DNA of 64,000 nucleotides from Leptotrichia sp. oral taxon 212 (GTDB lineage: Bacteria; Fusobacteriota; Fusobacteriia; Fusobacteriales; Leptotrichiaceae): positions 1,771,126 through 1,835,125 of the forward strand of contig NZ_CP012410.1 in NCBI RefSeq assembly GCF_001274535.1, in the 5' to 3' direction. The position numbers and the translations under genes were made by a program. Position 1 is the stretch's first letter, and each line of letters begins with the position of its first letter. Below are positions 49,898-58,977 of this stretch, one piece after another. A model generated the notes under the pieces. It was not told the origin of the DNA, made no database searches, and saw only the letters and a program-made list of their open reading frames with translations.

Positions 49898-49958
49898 AAT
49901 TAATTCTTCCTCATTTTCTTTTTATTTATTAGTCTAATTTTTATTGCCTCATAGTAAA

Positions 49959-49999
49959 TAATGCCGCCAACTATCATTCAGGATAGCCATGCGACATTA
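49959..49999 (-). other. Intergenic hairpin between pflB and pflA
   Basis: TAATGCCGC (49959-49967) pairs with GCGACATTA (49991-49999) with one mismatch, and CTATC/GATAG pair inside. There is no T-run. It is likely an RNA processing or stabilising structure, or a leaky terminator, that sets the pflB to pflA ratio. Confidence 0.5.
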
Positions 50000-50027
50000 T
50001 TATATAATATTCTGTAATTCTTTTCAA

Positions 50028-52259
50028 TTAGAATTTACTTGATATAGTTCTGCTGATTACATCCAGCTGCTGTTCCTTAGTAAGTTTTACAAAGTTTACC
50101 GCATATCCGGAAACTCTTATTGTAAGCTGCGGATAATTTTCAGGTCTTTCCATAGCATCTTCAAGCAGTTCTCTTCCGAACACATTTACATTCAGGTGAT
50201 GTCCTGTCTGATTGAAGTATCCATCCAACAATCCTACAAGATTTCCTTTTTTCTCATTTTCATTTTTACCTAATGTTTCAGGTGTTATTGCAAATGTATA
50301 AGAAATTCCATCATTAGCATCTTCAAATGGTAATTTTGCTACTGATGCAAGTGATGCTACTGCTCCTCTTGTATCTCTTCCGTGCATAGGGTTGGCTCCA
50401 GGTCCGAAAGGCTCCCCTGCTCTTCTTCCGTCAGGAGTATTTCCTGTCTTTTTACCATATACAACGTTTGAAGTTATTGTCAATACTGACTGAGTAGGTA
50501 TTGCATCCCTGTACATCTTATGACTTCTTATTTTATTCATGAAGATTTTAACTACATCTACTGCAAACTGGTCTGTTGCATCGTCATTGTTACCAAATGG
50601 AACATATTCCTTCTCAACAACATAGTCAACCGCATCTCCTTCTTCATCTCTTACAACTCTTACTTTTCCGTACTTAATTGCTGCAAGTGAATCTGCAATT
50701 ATTGAAATTCCTGCAATTCCAAATGCTTCTGTTCTCTTGATGTCAACATCATGTAATGCCATTTCCAGAGCTTCATAAGAATATTTATCATGCATGTAAT
50801 GAATAATATTCAATGCTTTTACATAAGTTTCAGCCAGCCAGTCTAATAATTTATCAAATTTTTCCCATACTTCATCAAATTCAAGGTATTCTCCTTCAAC
50901 TTTCTGGAACTGACCTTCAGGAGTAACCTGCATCTTAGATTTTTCATCCTTTCCACCGTTTATAGCGTAAAGTAATGCTTTAGGCAAGTTTACCCTTGCT
51001 CCAAAGAACTGCATCTGCTGTCCTATTGCCATAGGCGAAACACAGCATGCTATTCCATAGTTATCACCAAACTGAGGTCTCATAATATCATCATTTTCAT
51101 ACTGAACCGATGAAGTATCTATAGACACTTTTGCACAGTATTTTTTCCAGCTTTCAGGCAATTTTTCACTCCATAGTACTGTCAGGTTAGGTTCAGGTGA
51201 TGTTCCCATGTTATAAAGTGTATGCAGAACTCTGAAACTGTTCTTAGTTACAAGAGATCTTCCATCAAGTCCCATTCCACCAATTGATTCAGTAACCCAT
51301 ACAGGATCTCCTGAGAATAACGCATCATATTCAGGTGTTCTTAAAAATCTGATAAGTCTCAGCTTCATTACAAAATGATCCATAAATTCCTGAGCTTCTT
51401 TTTCAGTAATTCTTCCTTCCTGTAAATCTCTTTCAATGTAAATATCAAGGAATGTAGAAGTTCTTCCGATACTCATTGCCGCACCGTTCTGATCTTTAGT
51501 AGCCGCAAGGTAGGCAAAATAAGTCCACTGGATAGCTTCCTGTGCTGTCGAAGCAGGTTTTGAAATATCAAACCCATAAGCTTCTGCCATTCTTTTTAGA
51601 GCCTTTAATGCTTTAATCTGTTCAAAAAGCTCTTCTCTTAATCTTATTTTATCTTCTGTCATTTCAGTAGGATCGCATTCCTTAAATCTAGTTTCACGTT
51701 CCTCTATAAGTCTGTCAACTCCATAAAGAGCAACTCTTCTGTAATCCCCGATTATTCTTCCTCTTCCGTAGGCATCAGGCAATCCTGTAATAATCCCTGT
51801 ATGTCTTGCCTTTTTTATGCTGTCAGTATAAGCTGAGAATACTCCATCATTATGTGTTTTTCTATATTTACTGAATATTTCCTCAGTCTGAGGATCCAGC
51901 TTATATCCAAAAGATTCCAGACTGTTTTTAACCATTCTCAATCCTCCATTAGGGAAGATTGCTCTTTTTAACGGTGCATCTGTCTGAAGTCCTACAATTT
52001 TTTCAAGATCCTTGTTAATATAACCTGGACCATAGGCATCTATTTGAGAAGGTATTTTAGTTTCAGCATCATAAATACCTTTTTCTCTTTCCACTTTAAA
52101 TTTTTCCATAAGAGATTTCCACATTTCTGTAGTAGCTTCTGTCGGTCCTTCTAGAAAACTTTCATCCCCTTGGTACTCAGTGTAATTTCTTCTGATAAAG
52201 TCTGTTACGTCAACTTCTTTACTCCAATTACCTTCTTTAAAACCTCTCCATGCGTCCAT
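50028..52259 (-). CDS. pflB: Formate C-acetyltransferase (pyruvate formate-lyase)
   Basis: PflB converts pyruvate and CoA to acetyl-CoA and formate during fermentation. The catalytic Cys pair is C405-C406 in [14 protein letters not shown], and the glycyl radical residue is G718 in [14 protein letters not shown]. The frame is open to an ATG at 52298, but the protein family begins near [12 protein letters not shown], so I start at 52259 (743 residues). No start here has an ideally spaced ribosome site; AAAGGA is about 14 bases from the chosen ATG. The pair with pflA is complete. Confidence 0.93.
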   Translation of the reverse strand: MDAWRGFKEGNWSKEVDVTDFIRRNYTEYQGDESFLEGPTEATTEMWKSLMEKFKVEREKGIYDAETKIPSQIDAYGPGYINKDLEKIVGLQTDAPLKRAIFPNGGLRMVKNSLESFGYKLDPQTEEIFSKYRKTHNDGVFSAYTDSIKKARHTGIITGLPDAYGRGRIIGDYRRVALYGVDRLIEERETRFKECDPTEMTEDKIRLREELFEQIKALKALKRMAEAYGFDISKPASTAQEAIQWTYFAYLAATKDQNGAAMSIGRTSTFLDIYIERDLQEGRITEKEAQEFMDHFVMKLRLIRFLRTPEYDALFSGDPVWVTESIGGMGLDGRSLVTKNSFRVLHTLYNMGTSPEPNLTVLWSEKLPESWKKYCAKVSIDTSSVQYENDDIMRPQFGDNYGIACCVSPMAIGQQMQFFGARVNLPKALLYAINGGKDEKSKMQVTPEGQFQKVEGEYLEFDEVWEKFDKLLDWLAETYVKALNIIHYMHDKYSYEALEMALHDVDIKRTEAFGIAGISIIADSLAAIKYGKVRVVRDEEGDAVDYVVEKEYVPFGNNDDATDQFAVDVVKIFMNKIRSHKMYRDAIPTQSVLTITSNVVYGKKTGNTPDGRRAGEPFGPGANPMHGRDTRGAVASLASVAKLPFEDANDGISYTFAITPETLGKNENEKKGNLVGLLDGYFNQTGHHLNVNVFGRELLEDAMERPENYPQLTIRVSGYAVNFVKLTKEQQLDVISRTISSKF

Positions 52260-52476
52260 TTCTTTGAAACACATCCTTTCTATGTTTATTATTTTCATTT
52301 CTGTAATTATTATAACTTATTTTTCTTTGAAAATCAAAGTTTTTTTTAAATTTTTCATACAAATGTGTTCTTTTTTATTTTTTTATTGGCTTTTCATATC
52401 TTTATTTTTATAAAGTTTTTCTAATTAACTATTTAGATATATATTCTTTTTCTCAAAAAATATTGATTTTATTGTA

Positions 52477-52520
52477 TTTACAAATTGACAAAAAAAGAAA
52501 AAAGAGGTAAAATTTTGTAA
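52477..52520 (+). promoter_or_regulatory. Promoter of the OPT transporter with flanking inverted repeat
   Basis: TTGACA (52485-52490), exactly 17 bases, then TAAAAT (52508-52513). TTTACAAA (52477-52484) and TTTTGTAAA (52512-52520) flank it as a near-perfect inverted pair, a possible operator. The remainder of 52299-52592 is AT-rich with nothing else I can identify. Confidence 0.5.
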
Positions 52521-52592
52521 ATAATTTTTACAGATATAATATCAGATTCTGAAAAAAAATTTCATAATTACTTTGAAAGGAGAAATAATTTT

Positions 52593-54242
52593 ATGCAAAA
52601 AAACAAGGAGAAAAGTTTAACTCTCCTGTCGATTTTAATCGGTATTGCCGGTGCAATACCTGTTTCAGCAAGTTCATTCTATATAGTACTGAAGTTTGGT
52701 GCATTACCCTGGCCTACCATAATGGTTACATTAATTTCAATATCTCTACTTAAACTTTTCAAGAGAAACAATATGAAGGAAATTACAGTTACTCATACTA
52801 TTATGAGTGCAGGTTCAATGGTTGCAGGAGGTGTTGCATTTACTTTGCCTGGATATCTGCTGCTGGGAGGAAATTTAAAGGATATTGATAAAATGCTTCT
52901 TTTTTTTACAATATTGACCGGAAGCATACTCGGAGCTTTTCTGTCATATATTTTCAGAAAAAAACTTATTGAAGAGGAAGGGCTTGAATTTCCCATCGGA
53001 GAAGCCGCCTACACACTTGTAAGTTCAGGAAAAAATAAGGACAGTATGAAAATAGTAGGAGTTGGAACACTAATAAGTTCTGTCATATCCATTTTCAGGG
53101 ATTTCAGTTTTTTTAAAGGAAAAGCTCCTTTTATTCCTACTGTCTACACTTTAAAAAATGGAATGCTGAGTTTCTATGTTTCGCCACTTTTACTTGGAAT
53201 CGGATATATTCTTGGATTTACAAATACATTTATCTGGTTTCTGGGAGGAGCTTTTATTCATTTTATTGCAGCTCCAATTGCTAAATTTAAAAACATCGCT
53301 GACTTTGATATTATGAAAAACAGTTTTGGAATGGGATTTATGATAGGTATAGGAATTTCAATAATTATAAAGATACTGTTACCGAAAAAACACGAAACAG
53401 ATACAAAAAATAATGCTAAATCATTAAAGATATCTTCCATAAATTCTGCTCCTGTTTTAGGGATTCTGACAATTTTTGCCTTTATTATAATTTCAATGAT
53501 TTACAAAATTTCTCCATTTTTATCAATAATTGTAATTATAATATGCATTTTATGTGCCGCAATTGCAGGATATTCCACAGGAAAGACAGGTATAAATCCA
53601 ATGGAAATTTATGCAGTAATTTCAATACTTGTAATTTCTTTTTTGAATAGCCTTCTGAACGGACTGAAAATAGGAAGTTCTGTTTTTTCAACAAACATAA
53701 CGCTCCTTACATTATTCTTTATTGCCTGCATTGTTGCAGTGGCATGTGGACTTGCAGGAGATATACTGAACGACTTTAAGTCAGGTTTCAATATGAAAGT
53801 CCGTCCATTTGAACAGTTTATTGGAGAAATAATCGGTGCAGCAGTAAGTTCAGCTGTTATAACGTTCCTGTTTTTCATATTCTTTAATATCTACAAAAAT
53901 ATCGGTCCTATGGAAAACAGTGATCTGATTGTTCTTCAGGCTTCAATAGTAGCCTCTGTAATGAAGGGAATTCCATTTATACATTTATTCTGGCTGGGAC
54001 TTCTGGCAGGACTTGTACTGAATATGCTCAATCTTCCCGTACTTACTTTCGGAATAGGAATCTACCTTCCTTTTTACCTTACATTACCTGTTTTCATAGG
54101 AGGACTTCTTAATTCCATTGCAAAAAAGATTTCAGAAAAATTTTCTTCAGATGCTCTTCTTTTTGCAAATGGACTTATGTCAGGAGAAGCTATTACGGGA
54201 GTTATTTTATCCATAATCGCCTATGTAAAGCTGTTTATTTAA
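52593..54242 (+). CDS. OPT-family oligopeptide/metal-chelate transporter
   Basis: The 549-residue membrane protein has about 14 hydrophobic segments and OPT-family features: TVTHTIMSAGSMVAGGVAFT, then GLEFPIGEAAYTLVSS (the EFP motif region) and LFANGLMSGEAITGVILSII near the end. Prokaryotic OPT members import oligopeptides or metal complexes; the substrate is unknown. It starts at an ATG with GAAAGGAG upstream and its own promoter. It is divergent from pflB and lies upstream of coaX. Confidence 0.85.
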   Translation: MQKNKEKSLTLLSILIGIAGAIPVSASSFYIVLKFGALPWPTIMVTLISISLLKLFKRNNMKEITVTHTIMSAGSMVAGGVAFTLPGYLLLGGNLKDIDKMLLFFTILTGSILGAFLSYIFRKKLIEEEGLEFPIGEAAYTLVSSGKNKDSMKIVGVGTLISSVISIFRDFSFFKGKAPFIPTVYTLKNGMLSFYVSPLLLGIGYILGFTNTFIWFLGGAFIHFIAAPIAKFKNIADFDIMKNSFGMGFMIGIGISIIIKILLPKKHETDTKNNAKSLKISSINSAPVLGILTIFAFIIISMIYKISPFLSIIVIIICILCAAIAGYSTGKTGINPMEIYAVISILVISFLNSLLNGLKIGSSVFSTNITLLTLFFIACIVAVACGLAGDILNDFKSGFNMKVRPFEQFIGEIIGAAVSSAVITFLFFIFFNIYKNIGPMENSDLIVLQASIVASVMKGIPFIHLFWLGLLAGLVLNMLNLPVLTFGIGIYLPFYLTLPVFIGGLLNSIAKKISEKFSSDALLFANGLMSGEAITGVILSIIAYVKLFI

Positions 54243-54316
54243 AGTACAATATTTCATAAAAACTTATAATTATTATACTATATCCATTTAATAACGAAAT
54301 TTTATAGGAGGTCTTT

Positions 54317-55105
54317 ATGCTTTTAGGATTTGATATAGGAAATACACACATTGTTCCTATTTTCTATGATAACAATGGTGAAATCAGAGCTTCTTTCCGT
54401 ATACCCACTGACTTGAGATTTACAGAAGACACTCTGTTTATTATGTTAAAAAATCTTGCCGAAAATAAAAAAATTAATATTTCTGATGTTACAGATATTG
54501 TAGTTTCATCTGTTGTTCCACACATTAATGAAGTTTTTGAATATCTCGGAAAGAAGTTTTTCAGCACTGAACCCATTTTTATTTCACTTGATAATATTAA
54601 TAATGAGATAAAAATTCTGGAAGGAATGGAAAGAGGACTGGGTGCTGACAGGATTGCTGATATATTGGCTGCAAAGAGGATACATCCTGACAGGAATCTT
54701 TTAATCATTGATTTCGGAACTGCAACTACCTTTGATATGATTAAAGACTCCACTTACATGGGAGGATGCATTATTCCAGGTATAAATCTGTCAATAAATG
54801 CTCTTTTTAACAATACTGCAAAACTTCCTAAAATTAAATTTGAGAAACCTTCCACCGTTCTTGGAATAAATACTGTCACTCAGATAAATTCAGGAATATT
54901 TTACAGCAATGTCGGAGCAATAAAGGAACTTATTGCTAAATACAAAGAGGAAATACCCGAATCATATGTTATATCTACAGGAGGACAGGGAAAGGAAATA
55001 TCAGATTTTATAACTTCTGTAGATGAATATATCCCAAATCTTGGTGAAAAGGGAATATTTGAATTTTATAGACTCCAAAAAAAACAAATAAAGGATTCAA
55101 TATGA
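54317..55105 (+). CDS. coaX: Type III pantothenate kinase
   Basis: CoaX carries out the first step of coenzyme A synthesis, phosphorylating pantothenate with ATP. The phosphate loop LLGFDIGNTHIVPIF is at residues 2-16. RGLGADRIADILAAKR and LLIIDFGTATTFDMIKDSTY (substrate and metal sites), then GGCIIPGINLSINALFNNTA, are family hallmarks. Length of 262 is normal. The start ATG follows TAGGAGG. Its stop overlaps the start of the next gene by four bases (ATGA), so the two are translated together. Confidence 0.95.
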   Translation: MLLGFDIGNTHIVPIFYDNNGEIRASFRIPTDLRFTEDTLFIMLKNLAENKKINISDVTDIVVSSVVPHINEVFEYLGKKFFSTEPIFISLDNINNEIKILEGMERGLGADRIADILAAKRIHPDRNLLIIDFGTATTFDMIKDSTYMGGCIIPGINLSINALFNNTAKLPKIKFEKPSTVLGINTVTQINSGIFYSNVGAIKELIAKYKEEIPESYVISTGGQGKEISDFITSVDEYIPNLGEKGIFEFYRLQKKQIKDSI

Positions 55106-55899
55106 AATTTAATTTAAAAAAACTGACTATTACCATTATTATTCTTACAATAATAACTTTTACAGGATTAAAGATAACCAAAAGGCTTCTTTATCACCCA
55201 TATAATGTTGAAAGATTTGGAACTTCTGATAAAAATAAGGATTTTGTTATCGTCTTTCATGGTATATATGGAAAAGCAAAAACTTTAAATCATATTACTG
55301 ATACGCTTGAAAAGGAAGGATATTCAGGAATTAACATACAATATCCTACAACTGAAGATACAGTTGAGGAAATTACTGAAAAATACATTGCTCCAAATAT
55401 TGAATCTGCATCAAAAACTGTAGAAGAGGAAAATACAAAGAGAAAAAAACAGGGACTTCCTGAAATCAAAATAAATTTTATTGTACATTCAATGGGAACA
55501 GGAATTTTAAGATATTATCTGAAAACTCATAAATTAAATCATCTTGGAAAAGTAATATTTATTTCTCCGCCATCTCATGGGAGCCAGCTGTCAGACAATC
55601 CGATATCTGATATCCTCAAGGATACTCTGGGAAATTCTGTCAGACAGTTTAAAACTTCCAGTGACAGTTTCGTAAATTTGCTTGGTGAACCTGATTATCA
55701 ATGTTATGTGATGATAGGAAATAAATCCGGTAATTTTTTATATTCCATTCTAATACCAGGAATTGACGATGGAATGGTTCCCTTTAAAACTTCAAGGCTT
55801 AATAATTGTAATTATAAGGTTATTGAAAATGCCACACATACAAGTATTTTAAAGGATAAAAGAACTTTAAATGAAATAGCAGATTATTTGAAAAATTAA
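55102..55899 (+). CDS. Secreted or membrane-anchored alpha/beta hydrolase (lipase-like)
   Basis: The 265-residue protein has a single N-terminal hydrophobic anchor (LTITIIILTIITFTGLKI), then an alpha/beta hydrolase domain. FVIVFHGIYGKAKTLNH carries the oxyanion region, and FIVHSMGTGILRYYL has the nucleophile elbow GxSxG-like HSMGT. The catalytic Asp is in IPGIDDGMVPFKT and the His in ENATHTSILKD. It resembles bacterial triacylglycerol lipase-like or DUF915 hydrolases acting outside the membrane. It overlaps coaX by 4 bases. Substrate is unknown. Confidence 0.82.
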   Translation: MKFNLKKLTITIIILTIITFTGLKITKRLLYHPYNVERFGTSDKNKDFVIVFHGIYGKAKTLNHITDTLEKEGYSGINIQYPTTEDTVEEITEKYIAPNIESASKTVEEENTKRKKQGLPEIKINFIVHSMGTGILRYYLKTHKLNHLGKVIFISPPSHGSQLSDNPISDILKDTLGNSVRQFKTSSDSFVNLLGEPDYQCYVMIGNKSGNFLYSILIPGIDDGMVPFKTSRLNNCNYKVIENATHTSILKDKRTLNEIADYLKN

Positions 55900-55990
55900 T
55901 AAAAAAGGAGTACTTCTACACTTTGGCGTAAAAAATCCTCTTGAATAATTTTCTGTTTTGTATCTATGTTTTATTTTTTGAGTTTCAAAT

Positions 55991-56030
55991 ATAATAATGG
56001 AGATGGCAATTTTGACATCTCCATTATTAT
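55991..56030. terminator. Bidirectional hairpin between convergent genes
   Basis: ATAATAATGGAGATG (55991-56005) and CATCTCCATTATTAT (56016-56030) form a perfect 15-bp stem with a 10-base loop. It stands between the stops of the hydrolase (55899) and marR (56043). T-runs are weak on both sides. Confidence 0.6.
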
Positions 56031-56042
56031 AAATAATATTTC

Positions 56043-56486
56043 TTATTCTTCATTTAGGCTAACAAGAAAATGTCTAAATTGTTCTTCATCGTTATCTAAC
56101 TTTCCGAAAAAAAATTCATCAATTTGCTCAATTAACGGAACAGCTTTTTGTAATATTTCTTCTCCCTTTTTATTCAAAGTAACAGCTTTTGCTCTTGTAT
56201 CCCTTGAATGTTCTTTTCTTTTCACAAAATTATGTTTTTCCAATAAACCCAATATTTGAGATACGGTCATAACATCTATCCCTGAGAGTTTTGAAATCAT
56301 AATCTGTGTAACTTCATTTCCATTTTGTGATAGATAAGCAAGAGAAGCTAAAACAACAAATTGAGGGTGTGTCAAATTCATTTTCTTTAACTCCTGTTTT
56401 ATCATAAGATGCCATTTATTGTACACCCTCATGAATAACAATCCTGTTGATTTTTCTGAATTATTTTTATATTTTGATGTAAACAA
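56043..56486 (-). CDS. MarR-family transcriptional regulator
   Basis: The 147-residue protein has a winged helix-turn-helix (TQIMISKLSGIDVMTVSQIL) and the wing RKEHSRDTRAKAVTLNKKGE. LTHPQFVVLASLAYL is the typical start of the MarR DNA-binding core. The start is TTG, 8 bases after AAGGTG and 12 bases after the stop of the SRPBCC gene, so it is the second gene of that operon. A perfect 8-4-8 palindrome in the operon promoter is a candidate autoregulatory site. Confidence 0.88.
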   Translation of the reverse strand: MFTSKYKNNSEKSTGLLFMRVYNKWHLMIKQELKKMNLTHPQFVVLASLAYLSQNGNEVTQIMISKLSGIDVMTVSQILGLLEKHNFVKRKEHSRDTRAKAVTLNKKGEEILQKAVPLIEQIDEFFFGKLDNDEEQFRHFLVSLNEE

Positions 56487-56498
56487 ACAGCAATCACC

Positions 56499-56906
56499 TT
56501 ATCTTTCCAAGCAATTTTTCAGAATGAATATAGAATGAGGAACATCGGAAAAAACTTGGCTCAAAAATTCCAAATGTTGCTTGTCTTCACTATCTAAAGC
56601 CACAATATGTTTTATATTTACGCTTCCGTCATTGTTATCAATTATTTGATGACCAAAAAGAATATCTCCAAACGGAGTTTCTGTTTTATCCCAAAATTCT
56701 TCAAAAGGTTTTACAAGAGTAAGCTGATATTCCATAGGGGGCATTCCTTCAAGTTCCATAGTTCCATATGAACCTGTCTTAAACCCCTCTTTTAATGTAA
56801 TATTTTTTAAATCTTTTTCCCAGTCATACCATTTTTCAATATCTGCATAGTATTCCCACACATCTTCTTTTGCCGCTTTGATTTTCAAACTAAAACTAAA
56901 TTCCAT
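56499..56906 (-). CDS. SRPBCC-fold small-ligand-binding protein (polyketide cyclase-like)
   Basis: The 135-residue protein begins FSLKIKAAKEDVWEYYADIE, the standard opening of the START/SRPBCC fold (first strand and V-shaped helices), and continues WYDWEKDLKNITLKEGFKTG with the usual PPMEYQLTLVKPF strand. Such proteins bind hydrophobic ligands; no catalytic residue can be named. It is the first gene of a two-gene operon with marR, which suggests that the ligand sensed by MarR is handled by this protein. AAAGGAG precedes the ATG. Confidence 0.82.
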   Translation of the reverse strand: MEFSFSLKIKAAKEDVWEYYADIEKWYDWEKDLKNITLKEGFKTGSYGTMELEGMPPMEYQLTLVKPFEEFWDKTETPFGDILFGHQIIDNNDGSVNIKHIVALDSEDKQHLEFLSQVFSDVPHSIFILKNCLER

Positions 56907-56937
56907 AGTACTTTCTCCTTTTATTGTATGTGTACTT

Positions 56938-56966
56938 ATTATAAATTATTTTATAATATTTGTCAA
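56938..56966 (-). promoter_or_regulatory. Consensus promoter of the SRPBCC-marR operon with a candidate MarR operator
   Basis: On the minus strand TTGACA (56966-56961), exactly 17 bases, then TATAAT (56943-56938): both hexamers are perfect. ATTATAAA-ATAA-TTTATAAT (56957-56938) is a perfect inverted repeat filling the spacer and the -10, a typical MarR-type site. Confidence 0.75.
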
Positions 56967-57002
56967 CAAGATTTTTACTTGTAATATTATTCTTTAGCTT
57001 TG

Positions 57003-57302
57003 CTAAATGACAGAATAATTTATTTCATCTATTTTATACTCTAGGTTAGATAAATATTTATTCATGAACCTAAAATATATTTCTTGTATTTCTTTATTTT
57101 CTATTTTTTCTTTTGCAAGCTCATCTTTCATAATTTTAAGATATTCTTCAGTAAAAAATCTTTTTATCTCTTTTTCAATCCCTGAGTTATTTATCTTTAA
57201 TTCTTTCTGAGTTAATTTATTTCCTGTAACTTTATAATTTACTCCAAAAATTTGTAATGATATTACAGTCAAAAACAATATTACAATTTTTTTCATTCTC
57301 AT
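57003..57302 (-). CDS. Small exported protein of unknown function
   Basis: The 99-residue protein has a clear signal peptide (MRMKKIVILFLTVISLQIFG, probably cut near VNYK). After it comes a charged, mostly helical mature part rich in Lys/Glu (EKEIKRFFTEEYLKIMKDEL). AAAGGA precedes the ATG by six bases. No cysteine follows the signal, so it is not a lipoprotein. I do not recognise the family. It lies after treB, separated from it by the treB terminator, and before the SRPBCC-marR operon. Confidence 0.65.
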   Translation of the reverse strand: MRMKKIVILFLTVISLQIFGVNYKVTGNKLTQKELKINNSGIEKEIKRFFTEEYLKIMKDELAKEKIENKEIQEIYFRFMNKYLSNLEYKIDEINYSVI

Positions 57303-57331
57303 TTTTTTCCTTTCTCTCTGTATTAAGTTTC

Positions 57332-57362
57332 AAAAAAGATATCCCGTTTTTTGAGATATCTT
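57332..57362 (-). terminator. Terminator after treB
   Basis: On the minus strand AAGATATC (57362-57355) pairs with GATATCTT (57343-57336), followed by TTTTTG. It begins about 10 bases beyond the treB stop codon. Confidence 0.75.
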
Positions 57363-57371
57363 CTATATTTA

Positions 57372-58865
57372 TTATGCTAAGCTTCCTTTATTCAGTTTTG
57401 TTTTTGAAAATACGAATGTTAAGCCAAAAGATAGTCCAAATGCAGCAATTGTTGCAAGCCAGAATCCTAACTGATGAGCTCCTTCAAATTTAATTGAAAG
57501 GAATGCAAGTGCCAGTCCTCCTACTCCTATTCCATTTGCCAATACATTAAATCCTGTAGAAATTACTGCTCCAACTGCAGATCCTATTAATGCGGCATAG
57601 AATGGATACATATATTTCAAATTAGCTCCAAATAATGCAGGTTCTGTAATTCCAAACCATGCAGAAACAGTTGCTGATAATGAAACTGATTCCTGTTTTT
57701 TGTCCTTCTTGTAAAGGAAATATGTTGCAAGTACAGCTCCTGATTGAGCGATATTTGATAAAGCTATCAGAGGCCATATAAATGTCCCTCCACTTGCAGC
57801 TGATAATTGTAAATCTACTGCTATAAATGTATGATGTAATCCTGTTATTACTAATGGTGCATAAGTAGAACCAAATAGTAATGCTCCTAAATATTTCAGT
57901 CCAGGTGTCTTAAACAGGAAGGCAAATACTGCAACTAACCATTCTCCCAATGTTCTTGCAAAAGGTCCGATAAACAGTATAGTTAAAAATCCAGTTACTA
58001 TTAATGTTACAAATGGTACCCATACTAATTTCAATACTTCAGGTGTTCTCTTATTAAAAAACTTTTCAATATAGCACATTGCTATTCCTGCAAACATTGC
58101 CGGTAATACCTGTGCCTGATATCCAATCAATGTCAATTTAGTAATTCCTAAATTTAATATATGTTTTCCTGCTTCAATACCATATTTTTCATTACCGTTT
58201 AATAGTGCATCTTTTACATTGATACCTTCTCCTGCCATGTTACCATAAACATAAGCATTTAACATAATTCCTGACACAAGCATCAACCCTAAAACAATAC
58301 CAAGGGCTTCATTACCTTTGAATTTTCTGACAGTTGACCAGCAAACTAGTACTGGTAACATACCAAATACTGCTCCACCTATCCAGTCAGTAAAGAACAG
58401 TATAACTCTTGCCATTTCAGAAGTTTCTTTAAATGATTTACCACCTAAGAATGGTAAATTGGCCTGTAAAAAGTTCCCCAATCCTAGCATTAATCCTCCT
58501 GCCACAAGTGCAGGTATCAATGGCACAAAAATTTCAGCCAGATGTGCAACCATTCTTTGTAATAAAGGTTGCTTAGTCATTGCAGCTTTTTTCACATCTT
58601 CTTTTGATGCAGATTCTATTCCTGATACCCCAATAAAATCCTTGTAAAAATCTCCAACATCATTCCCCATAATTACTTGAAATTGCCCTGCATTTGTAAA
58701 TGTCCCCTTTACTGTAGGCAATCCCTGAATTTCTTTCACACTTGCCTTAGTTTCATCAACTAATGCAAATCTCATTCTTGTAGCACAGTGAGTAACACTA
58801 GCTATATTATCTTTTCCGCCTACAAGTTCTAGAAGCTTTTTTGCTTCATCCTGATATTTTCCCAT
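57372..58865 (-). CDS. treB: PTS trehalose-type EIIBC transporter
   Basis: The 497-residue phosphotransferase permease has an N-terminal EIIB domain with the phosphocysteine in NIASVTHCATRMRFALVD, followed by the trehalose-branch IQGLPTVKGTFTNAGQFQVI with MGNDVGDFYKDF. The EIIC domain then has FVPLIPALVAGGLMLGLGNF, TGLHHTFIAVDLQL and FGITEPALFGANLKYMYPF. The sequence around the EIIB site is closest to TreB. No treC hydrolase or TreR regulator is adjacent, so the sugar stays somewhat open (sucrose-type EIIs are related). There is no EIIA domain; a separate one must serve it. Confidence 0.88.
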   Translation of the reverse strand: MGKYQDEAKKLLELVGGKDNIASVTHCATRMRFALVDETKASVKEIQGLPTVKGTFTNAGQFQVIMGNDVGDFYKDFIGVSGIESASKEDVKKAAMTKQPLLQRMVAHLAEIFVPLIPALVAGGLMLGLGNFLQANLPFLGGKSFKETSEMARVILFFTDWIGGAVFGMLPVLVCWSTVRKFKGNEALGIVLGLMLVSGIMLNAYVYGNMAGEGINVKDALLNGNEKYGIEAGKHILNLGITKLTLIGYQAQVLPAMFAGIAMCYIEKFFNKRTPEVLKLVWVPFVTLIVTGFLTILFIGPFARTLGEWLVAVFAFLFKTPGLKYLGALLFGSTYAPLVITGLHHTFIAVDLQLSAASGGTFIWPLIALSNIAQSGAVLATYFLYKKDKKQESVSLSATVSAWFGITEPALFGANLKYMYPFYAALIGSAVGAVISTGFNVLANGIGVGGLALAFLSIKFEGAHQLGFWLATIAAFGLSFGLTFVFSKTKLNKGSLA

Positions 58866-58977
58866 AACGTCCTCCTAAAAATATTATTTATACTATAATT
58901 TATAGTAACTAATTCAATATATCTTTTATTTATCTTTACATTTCTCATAAATATTTATTACTTATACCTTTTATTTT

